From contig JADKKA010000022.1 in NCBI GenBank assembly GCA_016720745.1, positions 1,364,001 to 1,428,000 of the forward strand: 64,000 bases of DNA, written 5' to 3'. The position numbers and the translations under genes are program-made. A model generated the notes under the pieces. The model was given only the letters and a program-made list of their open reading frames with translations. It ran no database searches and was not told the DNA's origin. This stretch comes from Chitinophagaceae bacterium (GTDB lineage: Bacteria > Bacteroidota > Bacteroidia > Chitinophagales > Chitinophagaceae). How positions within the stretch are numbered: the stretch's first letter is position 1; each line of letters starts with the position of its first letter. This document shows, piece by piece, positions 9,252 through 16,604 of the stretch.

Positions 9252-10511
9252 TTAATGCTTCACCTCCCCAATCTGGTCAGGGTTATGTTTATGCCTGAAT
9301 AGTACGGTAAACAATAATGCCACAATTAATGCATAGGCAGCAAAACTCAGCCAGATATTCTGCCAGTCTTTATCAGATCCATTCACGGTAAAATATTTAT
9401 CAATTACATATCCGCTGATCTTGCTTCCTAGGAACGCACCTACCCCATTTGTCATCATCATGAACAAACCCTGGGCACTGGATCTTATAGATGAATCGGT
9501 GGATGTTTCCACAAAAAGTGATCCTGAGATATTAAAGAAATCGAAAGCCATCCCATACACGATACAGGAAAGAATAATCATCCATAACCCGTCAGCCGGG
9601 TTGCCATAGGCAAACAGACCGAAACGAAGTACCCATGCCAGCATGGAAAATAGCATCACTTTTTTAATCCCGAATTTTTTCAGGAAGAAAGGAATGGTCA
9701 GGATGAATACCGTTTCCGATATCTGGGAAATGGACATGATGATGGTAGAATATTTCACTACAAAGGAATCTGGTCCATATGCCGGCACTTTCTTGAAATC
9801 ATCCAGGAAAGTGTCTCCATACATGTTGGTCAGCTGCAGGGCCGCTCCCAGGAACATGGAGAAAATAAAGAAGAGGGCCATCTTGTATTTGGAAAATAGC
9901 CTGAAGGCACTCAGTCCCAGTTGCTCAATAATTGAAGCGTCTTTTGCAATGGATTTCTGCGGAGGGCATTTAGGAAGAGTAAATGAGTAAATACCCAACA
10001 GAATGGCGGCAACACCACCTATAATAAACTGGTTGGTATTGGCCTTACTGCCGGTCAGGTTGGTCGTCCACATCGCCACAATAAAACCAATGGTACCCCA
10101 TACACGGATGGGCGGGAATACTTTCACTACATCAAAGTTTTCCCTTTTCAGAATAGTATATGAAATTGAATTGGATAATGAAATGGTGGGCATATAACAA
10201 AGCATGGCCGCCAGTATCACATAATACAGCGTATCTGCATCCTTTACCTGAGGAATATAAAACAGAATAGCCCCGTACAAAATATGAAGGATGCCATAGA
10301 GCCTTTCCGCATTCATCCATCTATCAGCGATGATTCCGGTCAGGGCCGGCATGATCAGGGAAGAAATGGCCAGGGTGGAGAAGATGGCGCCAAACTGGGC
10401 ACCGGTTCCCATCCCGTTGGAGAAGAAATAAGTAGCAATAGTAATCAGCCAGGCTCCCCAGACAAAAAACTGAAAAAAGCTGACAAGCGTTAATCGCAGT
10501 TTCAGGTTCAT
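9252..10511 (-). CDS. Nucleoside permease (NHS family, NupG-like MFS transporter)
   Basis: 419 residues with about 12 transmembrane helices, the length of NupG/XapB nucleoside:proton symporters. The N-terminus (LRLTLVSFFQFFVWGAWLIT), the TGIIADRW loop after the second helix and IRVWGTIGFI are typical of the Bacteroidota members. The likely role is uptake of nucleosides across the inner membrane; substrates cannot be ranked from sequence. I use the ATG at 10511; a TTG at 10520 is also in frame. Transcribed divergently from mqnE. The nucleoside phosphorylase about 6 kb away could process imported nucleosides (inference). Confidence 0.88.
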   Translation of the reverse strand: MNLKLRLTLVSFFQFFVWGAWLITIATYFFSNGMGTGAQFGAIFSTLAISSLIMPALTGIIADRWMNAERLYGILHILYGAILFYIPQVKDADTLYYVILAAMLCYMPTISLSNSISYTILKRENFDVVKVFPPIRVWGTIGFIVAMWTTNLTGSKANTNQFIIGGVAAILLGIYSFTLPKCPPQKSIAKDASIIEQLGLSAFRLFSKYKMALFFIFSMFLGAALQLTNMYGDTFLDDFKKVPAYGPDSFVVKYSTIIMSISQISETVFILTIPFFLKKFGIKKVMLFSMLAWVLRFGLFAYGNPADGLWMIILSCIVYGMAFDFFNISGSLFVETSTDSSIRSSAQGLFMMMTNGVGAFLGSKISGYVIDKYFTVNGSDKDWQNIWLSFAAYALIVALLFTVLFRHKHNPDQIGEVKH

Positions 10512-10587
10512 AATTTTCAATTAATTAAAATGAAGATAAGGATTTTCAGGGTTGTCAGGTTTTCAAAAAAGGTCGGCTAACTTGCTG

Positions 10588-10595
10588 TAACTTTG
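10588..10595 (+). promoter_or_regulatory. Putative -7 element for mqnE
   Basis: TAACTTTG fits TAnnTTTG exactly and ends 18 bases before the ATG at 10614. It supports the ATG start over the TTG at 10593, which overlaps the box itself. Confidence 0.6.
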
Positions 10596-10613
10596 CACTG
10601 TAAATCCGTGAAT

Positions 10614-11750
10614 ATGGTATCGCTCCCCGGCATCTCCCCCAGCCTGCAGGCTATCGCACAAAAAGTAAATAAGGGCCAAAGAATCAGTGATGAGGATTGC
10701 TTAGTCCTTTTCAATGAAGCCAGTCTTGGTTTTGTGGGCAGCCTGGCCAACCAGGTAAAAGAAAGGCTTCATGGCGACAAAGTGTTTTTCAACCGCAATT
10801 TCCATATTGAACCCACCAATGTATGTGTGTTCAGTTGCAATTTCTGCAGTTACAGTCAGCTTTATGCCAAAAGAGAAGATGGCTGGGAACTGAGCATTGA
10901 CCAGATGCTTCATATGGTTAAAAAATACGACGGACAACCAGTGACCGAAGTACATATTGTAGGGGGAGTACACCCCAAAATGGACCTGGCATTTTTTGCG
11001 GATCTGTTAAAAGCCATCAAAACTCACCGGCCCGATTTGCATATCAAGGCATTTACAGCGGTTGAGTATGACTATATGTTCCGAAAAGCCAAAGTAAGCG
11101 TGGAAGAAGGGCTTCGCTTTCTGATTGCAGCCGGACTGAACTCGATCCCCGGTGGCGGGGCTGAGATTTTTCATCCCGAGATCCGGGAACAGATCTGTGC
11201 CGATAAAGTGGACGGGGATGGCTGGTTAGCGATTCATGAAAAAGCACATGAACTCGGACTTCCTTCCAATGCCACCATGCTTTATGGCCATATCGAAAAA
11301 TTTGAACACCGGATTGATCATATGCGCCGTCTGCGGGAACTGCAGGACCGGACAAAAGGCTTCAATACTTTCATACCCCTCAAGTTCAGAAACATGGACA
11401 ATGATATGAGCCATGTTCCCGAAAGCAGTCATGTGGAAGATATGCGGATGTATGCCATTGCCCGGATCTATCTCGATAATTTCCCCCATCTGAAAGCCTA
11501 CTGGCCTATGCTGGGCCGGCAGAACGCCCAGCTCTCCCTGGCTTTTGGAGTTGATGATATTGATGGTACCATTGATGATACCACCAAAATTTATAGCATG
11601 GCCGGTTCAGAAGAACAAAGTCCGACCATGAGTACAGCAGAACTGGTCACCCTGATTCAGCAGGTAAAAAGAATCCCTGTTGAAAGAGATACCCTTTACC
11701 ATGAAATCAAACAGTATCGCGACAACCAGCCTGACCCGGCATTGAATTAA
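10614..11750 (+). CDS. mqnE: Aminofutalosine synthase (radical SAM)
   Basis: 378 residues. Radical-SAM enzyme with the cluster motif CxxxCxxC (Cys71, Cys75, Cys78; NVCVFSCNFCSY). It joins 3-[(1-carboxyvinyl)oxy]benzoate, the MqnA product, to an adenosyl radical to give 6-amino-6-deoxyfutalosine in menaquinone synthesis. Conserved segments HIVGGVHPK, GLNSIPGGGAEIF and FIPLKFRNMDN set it apart from the related MqnC and CofH/CofG enzymes. The start at ATG 10614 is placed by the promoter box just upstream. The partner mqnA lies about 27 kb downstream in this window, so the pathway genes are not in one operon. Confidence 0.93.
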   Translation: MVSLPGISPSLQAIAQKVNKGQRISDEDCLVLFNEASLGFVGSLANQVKERLHGDKVFFNRNFHIEPTNVCVFSCNFCSYSQLYAKREDGWELSIDQMLHMVKKYDGQPVTEVHIVGGVHPKMDLAFFADLLKAIKTHRPDLHIKAFTAVEYDYMFRKAKVSVEEGLRFLIAAGLNSIPGGGAEIFHPEIREQICADKVDGDGWLAIHEKAHELGLPSNATMLYGHIEKFEHRIDHMRRLRELQDRTKGFNTFIPLKFRNMDNDMSHVPESSHVEDMRMYAIARIYLDNFPHLKAYWPMLGRQNAQLSLAFGVDDIDGTIDDTTKIYSMAGSEEQSPTMSTAELVTLIQQVKRIPVERDTLYHEIKQYRDNQPDPALN

Positions 11751-11786
11751 AAAAGGCCGGCTCATTGGTGAATGGCCAGCCTTTTG
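11747..11786. terminator. Bidirectional terminator between mqnE and the histone-like gene
   Basis: Stem AAGGCCGGC / GCCAGCCTT (11753-11761 with 11774-11782, one C-A mismatch). TTTT follows on the plus strand and a run of six T follows on the minus strand, so it can serve both converging genes. Confidence 0.75.
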
Positions 11787-11824
11787 CCGATACAATCGGA
11801 ATATTTTTCTGAGTCAAACGAAGA

Positions 11825-11842
11825 AGCATAGCATGCTATGCT
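11825..11842. repeat. 18-bp perfect palindrome
   Basis: AGCATAGCATGCTATGCT lies between the terminator and the 3' end of the histone-like gene. It can form a 7-bp stem with a CATG loop, but only a weak T-rich tail follows. It is either a second, weak terminator for the minus-strand gene or a protein-binding site. Confidence 0.45.
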
Positions 11843-11859
11843 AAAAGCCTATCCCCGGA

Positions 11860-12414
11860 TCAAAACAATGTTGGATTGCCCGGCTCTTCTTCTTTCTTAT
11901 CTGCTGCTTCATCAGCACTTGCTTCCGGCAGATCATTCTCTGTAATCACCACTGTTTCCACCACTACTGTTTCCTCGGGTGTACTGTACACTTCTTCTAT
12001 TCTTTCCACAATAACAGGTGCAGGAGTTGCTACTGGTTTGGGTGCCACTGCTTTTGGTTTTGGTTTTGGTGCTGGCTTTTTAACAGCCTTGGGTGCAGGG
12101 GCCGGTGCCTGTTTTTGAACGGGCTTCTTGACTACCTTCTTTGCTACCTTCTTTGCCACTTTTTTAGGAGCAGCTTTTTTAACCGCTTTCTTCACTACTT
12201 TCTTTGCAGCCTTCTTTGCTACTTTTTTAGCAGCCTTCTTTGCTACTTTCTTCGCCGCTTTCTTTACTACCTTCTTAGCGGCTACTGCCTTTTTCTTTGG
12301 CTTTGCCTTCACGACTTTCTTAACCGCTTTTTTTACTGCTTTCTTTTTAGGTGCTGCCTTTTTCTTTTTCGCGGGCCGGGCAACGGCCTTCTTCGCCTTT
12401 TTTTTAGTAGCCAT
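11860..12414 (-). CDS. Histone H1-like Lys/Ala-rich protein
   Basis: 184 residues. From residue 2 to about 110 the sequence is nearly all K, A, V and P in repeats of the type KKAAKKVAKKAAKKV. A Pro/Ala/Lys-rich stretch follows, then an acidic tail (VVETVVITENDLPEASADEA, then KKEEE). It resembles bacterial histone-H1-like DNA-binding proteins (HctB/AlgP/KfrA-tail type) that compact DNA through basic repeats. The basic-then-acidic layout, with an extended valine-rich acidic tail, is notable. ATG 12414 is preferred to an in-frame TTG at 12420. The internal repeats at DNA level make the length liable to change by slippage. Confidence 0.8.
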   Translation of the reverse strand: MATKKKAKKAVARPAKKKKAAPKKKAVKKAVKKVVKAKPKKKAVAAKKVVKKAAKKVAKKAAKKVAKKAAKKVVKKAVKKAAPKKVAKKVAKKVVKKPVQKQAPAPAPKAVKKPAPKPKPKAVAPKPVATPAPVIVERIEEVYSTPEETVVVETVVITENDLPEASADEAADKKEEEPGNPTLF

Positions 12415-12521
12415 AGTCAATAGTTTAAGGTTGATTGCAAATTTGAAACAGGGATAATAAAATTACTATTTGCTTTGATGTAAAGCAGCAATTCTTTTTA
12501 AAATAATCAGAAATTCCAGGA

Positions 12522-13949
12522 TCAGCATTCCGGGAGGCTCAGCGGAACATTCACAGCCAGTCCACCGTCGGCGGTTTCTTTGTACTTATGGCTCATGTCG
12601 AGGGCAGTATCCCACATGGTTTTGATCACCGCATCCAGTGAAACTTTGGCATAATCCGGAGCGCTTTGTCTGGCCAATTGTGAGGCCGTGATGGCTTTAA
12701 TGGCCCCCATGGTATTTCTTTCAATACAAGGCACTTGTACCAGTCCCCCGATTGGGTCACAAGTGAGTCCCAGGTGATGTTCCATCGCTATTTCCGCAGC
12801 CATCAGTACCTGCCGCTGGGTACCACCCATTACTTCGGTTAAGCCCGCAGCGGCCATTGCCGATGATACCCCGATTTCAGCCTGGCAACCACCCATCGCA
12901 GCGGACAGTGTAGCTCCTTTTTTAAAGATGCTGCCGATTTCAGCGGCTGTCAGCAGGAACTGGATGATCTTTTCCTCTTTGTTCCCATCACAAAAAGCAA
13001 TATAGTATTGCAGTACCGCCGGTATAACCCCAGCTGCTCCATTCGTAGGGGCCGTTACCACCCGGCCAAAAGAGGCATTCTCTTCATTCACAGCCAGGGC
13101 AAAACAGCTGACCCAGTCGAGCGTATACGTAAAATCGTTACCCCCCTTTTGTAAGGCATCCAGCCAGCCATCATAATCGGAATAAGTTTGTCCTTTTAAT
13201 AAACGTTTATTCAATTCAGCACTTCTTCTTTTAACCTGTAAACCTCCGGGCAGCATACCGGGGGTATGGCAGCCTCGGTACATGCATTCTTTCATTACCT
13301 GCCAGATCTGAAGCAGTCCTTTCCGGGTATCTGTATCCGGACGCCAGGCCTGTTCATTTTCCATCACCACTTCGTGTACTGCCATTCCTGTTTTAATACA
13401 CCAGTGGAGCAGGTCATCAGCTGTATTGACAGGGAAGGACAAGGGAATCGGTTCTTTGTCGCTCCCGGTATCCCCTTCTTTTATCACAAAGCCACCACCC
13501 ACGGAATACCATGTTTCGGCGATGGATTGCCCATCCTGCATATCGGCCAGGAAACTGACGGCATTGGGGTGAAAAGGGAGTGATTCGGTCATCAGGAAGG
13601 CGATATCTTCTTCGGGGTCAAAATCCACTTCATGGGACCCCATCAGTTTTATTTTTTTCTTCGTTGCAATATCCCGGATCTTGGTATCGATCTGGTCCAC
13701 GGCAAATGTCACCGGATCATCGCCTGCCAATCCGAGTTGAACGGCGATATCAGTACCATGCCCTTTTCCGGTTTTAGCCAGCGAACCGTATAAAAGCACT
13801 TTTACCCCTTTTACATTATTCAGCAGGTTACGATCCTGCAGCATGCTGACAAAACGCTGGGCAGCACGCCAGGGGCCAAGGGTATGGGAACTGGAAGGCC
13901 CCACCCCTATTTTAAAAATGTCGAATACTGATATGGCTTCGTGAGACAA
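12522..13949 (-). CDS. sdaA: L-serine ammonia-lyase (L-serine dehydratase), iron-sulfur
   Basis: 475 residues, a single-chain enzyme with beta domain (residues 5-155; ISVFDIFKIGVGPSSSHTLG) and alpha domain (about 185-470). It converts L-serine to pyruvate and ammonia using a [4Fe-4S] cluster. Conserved cysteines are in CMYRGCHTPG, AMGGCQAEIG and LTCDPIGGLVQVPC. The start is TTG at 13949: the preceding in-frame codon is TAA, and no ATG lies before the conserved N-terminal motif. A TATTTTTG -7 box ends 17 bases upstream of it. Confidence 0.95.
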   Translation of the reverse strand: MSHEAISVFDIFKIGVGPSSSHTLGPWRAAQRFVSMLQDRNLLNNVKGVKVLLYGSLAKTGKGHGTDIAVQLGLAGDDPVTFAVDQIDTKIRDIATKKKIKLMGSHEVDFDPEEDIAFLMTESLPFHPNAVSFLADMQDGQSIAETWYSVGGGFVIKEGDTGSDKEPIPLSFPVNTADDLLHWCIKTGMAVHEVVMENEQAWRPDTDTRKGLLQIWQVMKECMYRGCHTPGMLPGGLQVKRRSAELNKRLLKGQTYSDYDGWLDALQKGGNDFTYTLDWVSCFALAVNEENASFGRVVTAPTNGAAGVIPAVLQYYIAFCDGNKEEKIIQFLLTAAEIGSIFKKGATLSAAMGGCQAEIGVSSAMAAAGLTEVMGGTQRQVLMAAEIAMEHHLGLTCDPIGGLVQVPCIERNTMGAIKAITASQLARQSAPDYAKVSLDAVIKTMWDTALDMSHKYKETADGGLAVNVPLSLPEC

Positions 13950-13966
13950 TTAGAATAATTTATACT

Positions 13967-13974
13967 CAAAAATA
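13967..13974 (-). promoter_or_regulatory. Putative -7 element for sdaA
   Basis: TATTTTTG on the minus strand, 17 bases before the TTG start. It gives a very short leader and agrees with the TTG start chosen for sdaA. Confidence 0.55.
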
Positions 13975-13996
13975 GTTATCGGTTGCTGAATATCCG

Positions 13997-14026
13997 GAAA
14001 AGAAAAGCCCCGCATGGGCGGGGCTT
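13997..14026 (-). terminator. Intrinsic terminator of the FKBP gene
   Basis: Perfect 9-bp stem AAGCCCCGC / GCGGGGCTT (14005-14013 with 14018-14026), loop ATGG. On the minus strand it is followed by TTTCTTTT. It lies 30 bases after the FKBP stop and insulates sdaA downstream. Confidence 0.88.
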
Positions 14027-14055
14027 CGCAGCAGGTAGTATTGGTTCTAAGAAAA

Positions 14056-14523
14056 CTATTGGACATCTACGAGTTCCACATCAAAATACAGGATGGAATT
14101 GGCCTTAATGGAACCATTATCCCGGCAACCATATGCCAGTGATGAAGGGATGATCAGGCGGATAACGCCCCCTTTCTGAAGCAGGGATAACCCGATTTGC
14201 CAGCCCATGATCACACCACCCAGGTTGAAACTGATCGGGGTAGTGGTAGCCGAATCAAACACGGTACCATTGAGCAGCTTTCCGGTATATCTAACATAGA
14301 GAAGGGAACTATAAGTTGGAGCAGGGCCACTTCCCTGGTTCAGGATCTGGTAATACATCCCTGAACTGTGGCGGGTAGGCGTCATCCCGACAGTTGAAGC
14401 ATAAGCCAGCATTTCTGCATCTTCACTTTCAACCGTCTTGGCCTTGCAGGATGTATTCTTCACGCAGCCGGATAATGCAAGGGCGACACTAATAACTGTA
14501 AAAAAAGACAGGATTTTCCTCAT
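14056..14523 (-). CDS. FKBP-type peptidyl-prolyl isomerase, lipoprotein
   Basis: 155 residues. A lipoprotein signal peptide (lipobox ALSGC, Cys20) is followed by a short linker, then one FKBP domain at about 60-154. Recognisable elements are YVRYTGKLLNGTVFDS, VIMGWQIGLSLLQKGG and the C-terminal ILYFDVELVDV. The usual IPPNS loop is IKANS here. It should catalyse prolyl cis-trans isomerisation in the periplasm, assisting folding of exported proteins. ATG start. It has its own terminator. The small membrane-protein gene lies 64 bases upstream on the same strand. Confidence 0.92.
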   Translation of the reverse strand: MRKILSFFTVISVALALSGCVKNTSCKAKTVESEDAEMLAYASTVGMTPTRHSSGMYYQILNQGSGPAPTYSSLLYVRYTGKLLNGTVFDSATTTPISFNLGGVIMGWQIGLSLLQKGGVIRLIIPSSLAYGCRDNGSIKANSILYFDVELVDVQ

Positions 14524-14587
14524 AAATAAATAATCTGTTTAGCAATAGACCCCAAAAGGGGCTGTTTAGCTGCAAAGATGCAGGAAA

Positions 14588-14908
14588 TCAGTGGGATTTA
14601 TTTTTCCGGAACAGCAATTCCCGGTAGCGTTGTTCATTCATTTCCCATTGGTGTCGGGAAGAGAAAACCACGATAAAAACGACCATCCCGATGATGGCCA
14701 GTATCACCACAAATAATAATTGGGTATTCACCTTAAGGGCTACGGCCGCTCCTTTGAACCAGCCAGCATACACATTCACCAGGATGGCGAGGGCCATTAC
14801 CACTCCCAGGGGTAGTCCGGCTGCCAGTTTCCAGATCAGGCTTTTCTTTCTTTTTCGGTTTTCCTCCCAGTAAGCCAGGAACCTGTTTTCTTCATCGGTC
14901 AGTATCAT
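14588..14908 (-). CDS. Small membrane protein, function unknown
   Basis: 106 residues with two predicted membrane helices (about 28-49 and 62-84), a charged N-terminus (EENRFLAYWEENRKRKKS) and a basic C-terminus. The N-terminal motif preceding a positively charged helix start is common in uncharacterised Bacteroidota membrane proteins. ATG 14908 is preferred to the GTG one codon upstream. It is transcribed towards the FKBP gene. No enzymatic motif is seen. Confidence 0.7.
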   Translation of the reverse strand: MILTDEENRFLAYWEENRKRKKSLIWKLAAGLPLGVVMALAILVNVYAGWFKGAAVALKVNTQLLFVVILAIIGMVVFIVVFSSRHQWEMNEQRYRELLFRKNKSH

Positions 14909-14993
14909 CACACAAAGTTAAAACAGATTCAGCTCCCGGCACTTGCAACAGCGGGTCAAAATAGTTATCTTGTCCGTCTAATATCTCAATACC

Positions 14994-15962
14994 TTGAAAC
15001 TGGCTCCCCTTTTTGCTGAATTTTTATTCACTCATCGTAAGCTCGACCTGCCCGGAATCGGCAGTTTTTTGCTGGATGAAAATGTACACCCCGACCTCGA
15101 ACAAATCAAAGCCGGCAAAGAAACGGTTAGTGAGGGCATCAGTTTCCAGGCCAATCCCGGTATTAAGGAGGCACCCGAACTGGTGGACTTTATTGCCGCT
15201 TCAACGGGAAAAATCAGGGCCCTCGCTTCTGCTGATCTGGATTCAACGCTTGAATCGGCAAGACAGTTCCTGAATATTGGCAAACCCTTTTTATTCGACG
15301 GGATTGGAAGTCTCAGCAAACTGCAAAATGGTCAGTACGATTTTAAACCCGGCGCTCCGGTGATTGAAAAAGCCAACCCCAGATCAAGGGGTGAACAAAC
15401 TGAGCAGGAAAGCAATACGGCAGCGGCCGAGGGTTTTAAGTCCATCTTTTATGCACCCAAGGTAAAAACCAATTACCGCAAGATTGTTTTTGTATTGCTG
15501 TTATTTGCAGGCGTTGGACTTGCCATCTGGGGTGGTTATAAAATGTACAAGAACAGTACTTCCGCTAGCAAAGAAACTGCCCAAACCAAACCGGAGGCCA
15601 CCACTGAAACCAACAATGAGGATACACTAATCTTACCCGCCAACACGCAACCAAATACTACGCCTACCAATCCCACTGATACAGTCACTCAGCCCGTCAA
15701 AGCTCCTGTAACAGCACCCGTGATCAGCACCCCTGCCGGTAACTATAAATTTGTGGTGGAAACTGCCGATAAAATCCGCGGACTCACCCGTTATAATAAA
15801 CTCAAAGGCTTTGGTCTCAATATCAAAATGGAGACCCGCGACTCTCTCAGCTTCAAACTGTTTTTTGTTTTACCAGCCATGGCAACTGATACCAGTCGTT
15901 TACTGGATTCTTTAAAGAGGTTGTATACACCGGCGGGGAGTAAAGCTTATATCGAGAGATAA
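14994..15962 (+). CDS. HU-domain / SPOR-like membrane protein
   Basis: 322 residues. The N-terminal 130 residues (LAPLFAEFLFTHRKLDLPGI onwards) resemble the prokaryotic HU/CCDC81-like domain found in many Bacteroidota proteins. A single membrane helix lies at about 164-182, followed by a long Thr/Pro/Asn linker (190-250) and a C-terminal domain of about 70 residues similar in pattern to SPOR peptidoglycan-binding domains (YKFVVETADKIRG onwards). That architecture suggests an inner-membrane protein linking cytoplasm to cell wall, perhaps in division. The start is TTG 14994: a stop lies five codons upstream and no ATG precedes the conserved N-terminus. Confidence 0.75.
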   Translation: MKLAPLFAEFLFTHRKLDLPGIGSFLLDENVHPDLEQIKAGKETVSEGISFQANPGIKEAPELVDFIAASTGKIRALASADLDSTLESARQFLNIGKPFLFDGIGSLSKLQNGQYDFKPGAPVIEKANPRSRGEQTEQESNTAAAEGFKSIFYAPKVKTNYRKIVFVLLLFAGVGLAIWGGYKMYKNSTSASKETAQTKPEATTETNNEDTLILPANTQPNTTPTNPTDTVTQPVKAPVTAPVISTPAGNYKFVVETADKIRGLTRYNKLKGFGLNIKMETRDSLSFKLFFVLPAMATDTSRLLDSLKRLYTPAGSKAYIER

Positions 15963-15965
15963 TTT

Positions 15966-16102
15966 AACAAATGAACAGAAGAACAAGGATTGATGAATGA
16001 TGAAGGGAAGTGGCATAATTGTGCTGCAGGGAATAAGGCGTGTATAAAGAAGTAGTTCAACAGATGAACAGAAGAACAAGGATTGATGAATGAGGAAGGG
16101 AA
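15966..16102 (+). repeat. Two direct copies of a 45-bp repeat
   Basis: Copies at 15966-16010 and 16059-16102 share the core GAACAGAAGAACAAGGATTG and continue with GATGAATGAnGAAGGGAA, differing at about three positions; period 93 bases. They lie directly after the HU-domain gene. No open reading frame or hairpin is associated. The remaining intergenic stretch to 16257 shows nothing I recognise. Confidence 0.8.
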
Positions 16103-16257
16103 CAGGCGCAAGTGCTCCTATTCATCGATTATCAAGTATTATGTTTGAGCTGATCTATAGATCTACGAATGTAAAATCGATCTTCCTGATTTCTCTGATA
16201 TTTTGAAATTCAGCTAAGCGAAAAATTCAGCAGCTACATTAAAGAAGGAATTAAAAT

Positions 16258-16335
16258 AAAAAAGCCGAAAGATTACTCTTTCGACTTTAATGGGGGAGGG
16301 GGGGGGGGGGGGGGGGGGTGGGGGAGCTTTTGCAG
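16258..16335 (-). pseudogene. Damaged second copy of the tRNA-Cys 3' region, filled by poly-G
   Basis: This stretch repeats the tRNA-Cys neighbourhood: the downstream terminator (16258-16285, same stem sequence as 16391-16419) and the anticodon-arm segment AGCTTTTGCAG (16325-16335) recur with nearly the same spacing. The interval that should hold the acceptor 3' strand and T-arm is instead a G tract, with 21 consecutive G at 16298-16318 flanked by G5A and TG5. Beyond the anticodon segment the similarity ends. It is either a decayed duplicate or an assembly error (see findings). Confidence 0.6.
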
Positions 16336-16390
16336 GTCAATGAACATTCGCTCAATAAGATTTCATAATTCTAAAGTTAATTGCTGAAAT

Positions 16391-16419
16391 AAAAAAAGCC
16401 GAAAGATTACTCTTTCGAC
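16391..16419 (-). terminator. Intrinsic terminator of tRNA-Cys
   Basis: On the minus strand GTCGAAAGA-GTAA-TCTTTCGGC is followed by seven T; one G-T pair in a 9-bp stem. It starts eight bases after the tRNA 3' end. A near-identical hairpin occurs at 16258-16285. Confidence 0.85.
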
Positions 16420-16426
16420 TTTAATG

Positions 16427-16497
16427 AGGTCCCGAGCGGATTCGAACCGCTGTGGGAGCTTTTGCAGAGCTCTGCCTAGCCACTCGGCCACAGGACC
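16427..16497 (-). tRNA. tRNA-Cys (GCA)
   Basis: 71 bases folding into a full cloverleaf: acceptor GGTCCTG/CGGGACC, D-stem GCC/GGC, anticodon stem GAGCT/AGCTC with loop CTGCAAA (anticodon GCA at 16463-16465), T-arm AGCGG-TTCGAAT-CCGCT. The discriminator base is T, as expected for tRNA-Cys. CCA is not encoded. It is transcribed from a promoter interleaved with that of udp and ends at the terminator at 16391-16419. Confidence 0.95.
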
Positions 16498-16541
16498 CTA
16501 TTTTTAGTCTGATTTTCACCCATTTGAATGAACCAGACCGC

Positions 16542-16581
16542 TTGTGAAGGGTGCAAAAATAAGCATATTTTTGATAATCAA
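16542..16581. promoter_or_regulatory. Interleaved divergent promoters for udp (+) and tRNA-Cys (-)
   Basis: Plus strand: TTG at 16542-16544, 21 bases, then TATTTTTG at 16566-16573, ahead of udp at 16605. Minus strand: TTG (16581-16579), 17 bases, then TATTTTTG (16561-16554), ahead of the tRNA at 16497. The two -7 boxes are only four bases apart, so the two promoters occlude each other. Confidence 0.65.
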
Positions 16582-16604
16582 ACGCTTGACTTAAACTATT
16601 CCAT

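Noticed and set aside
12115..12457. Long plus-strand frames opposite the histone-like gene
   Set aside because: They are antisense readings of the Lys/Ala repeat (Phe/Leu-rich or Ala/Thr/Phe-rich low complexity) with no start context or known domain.
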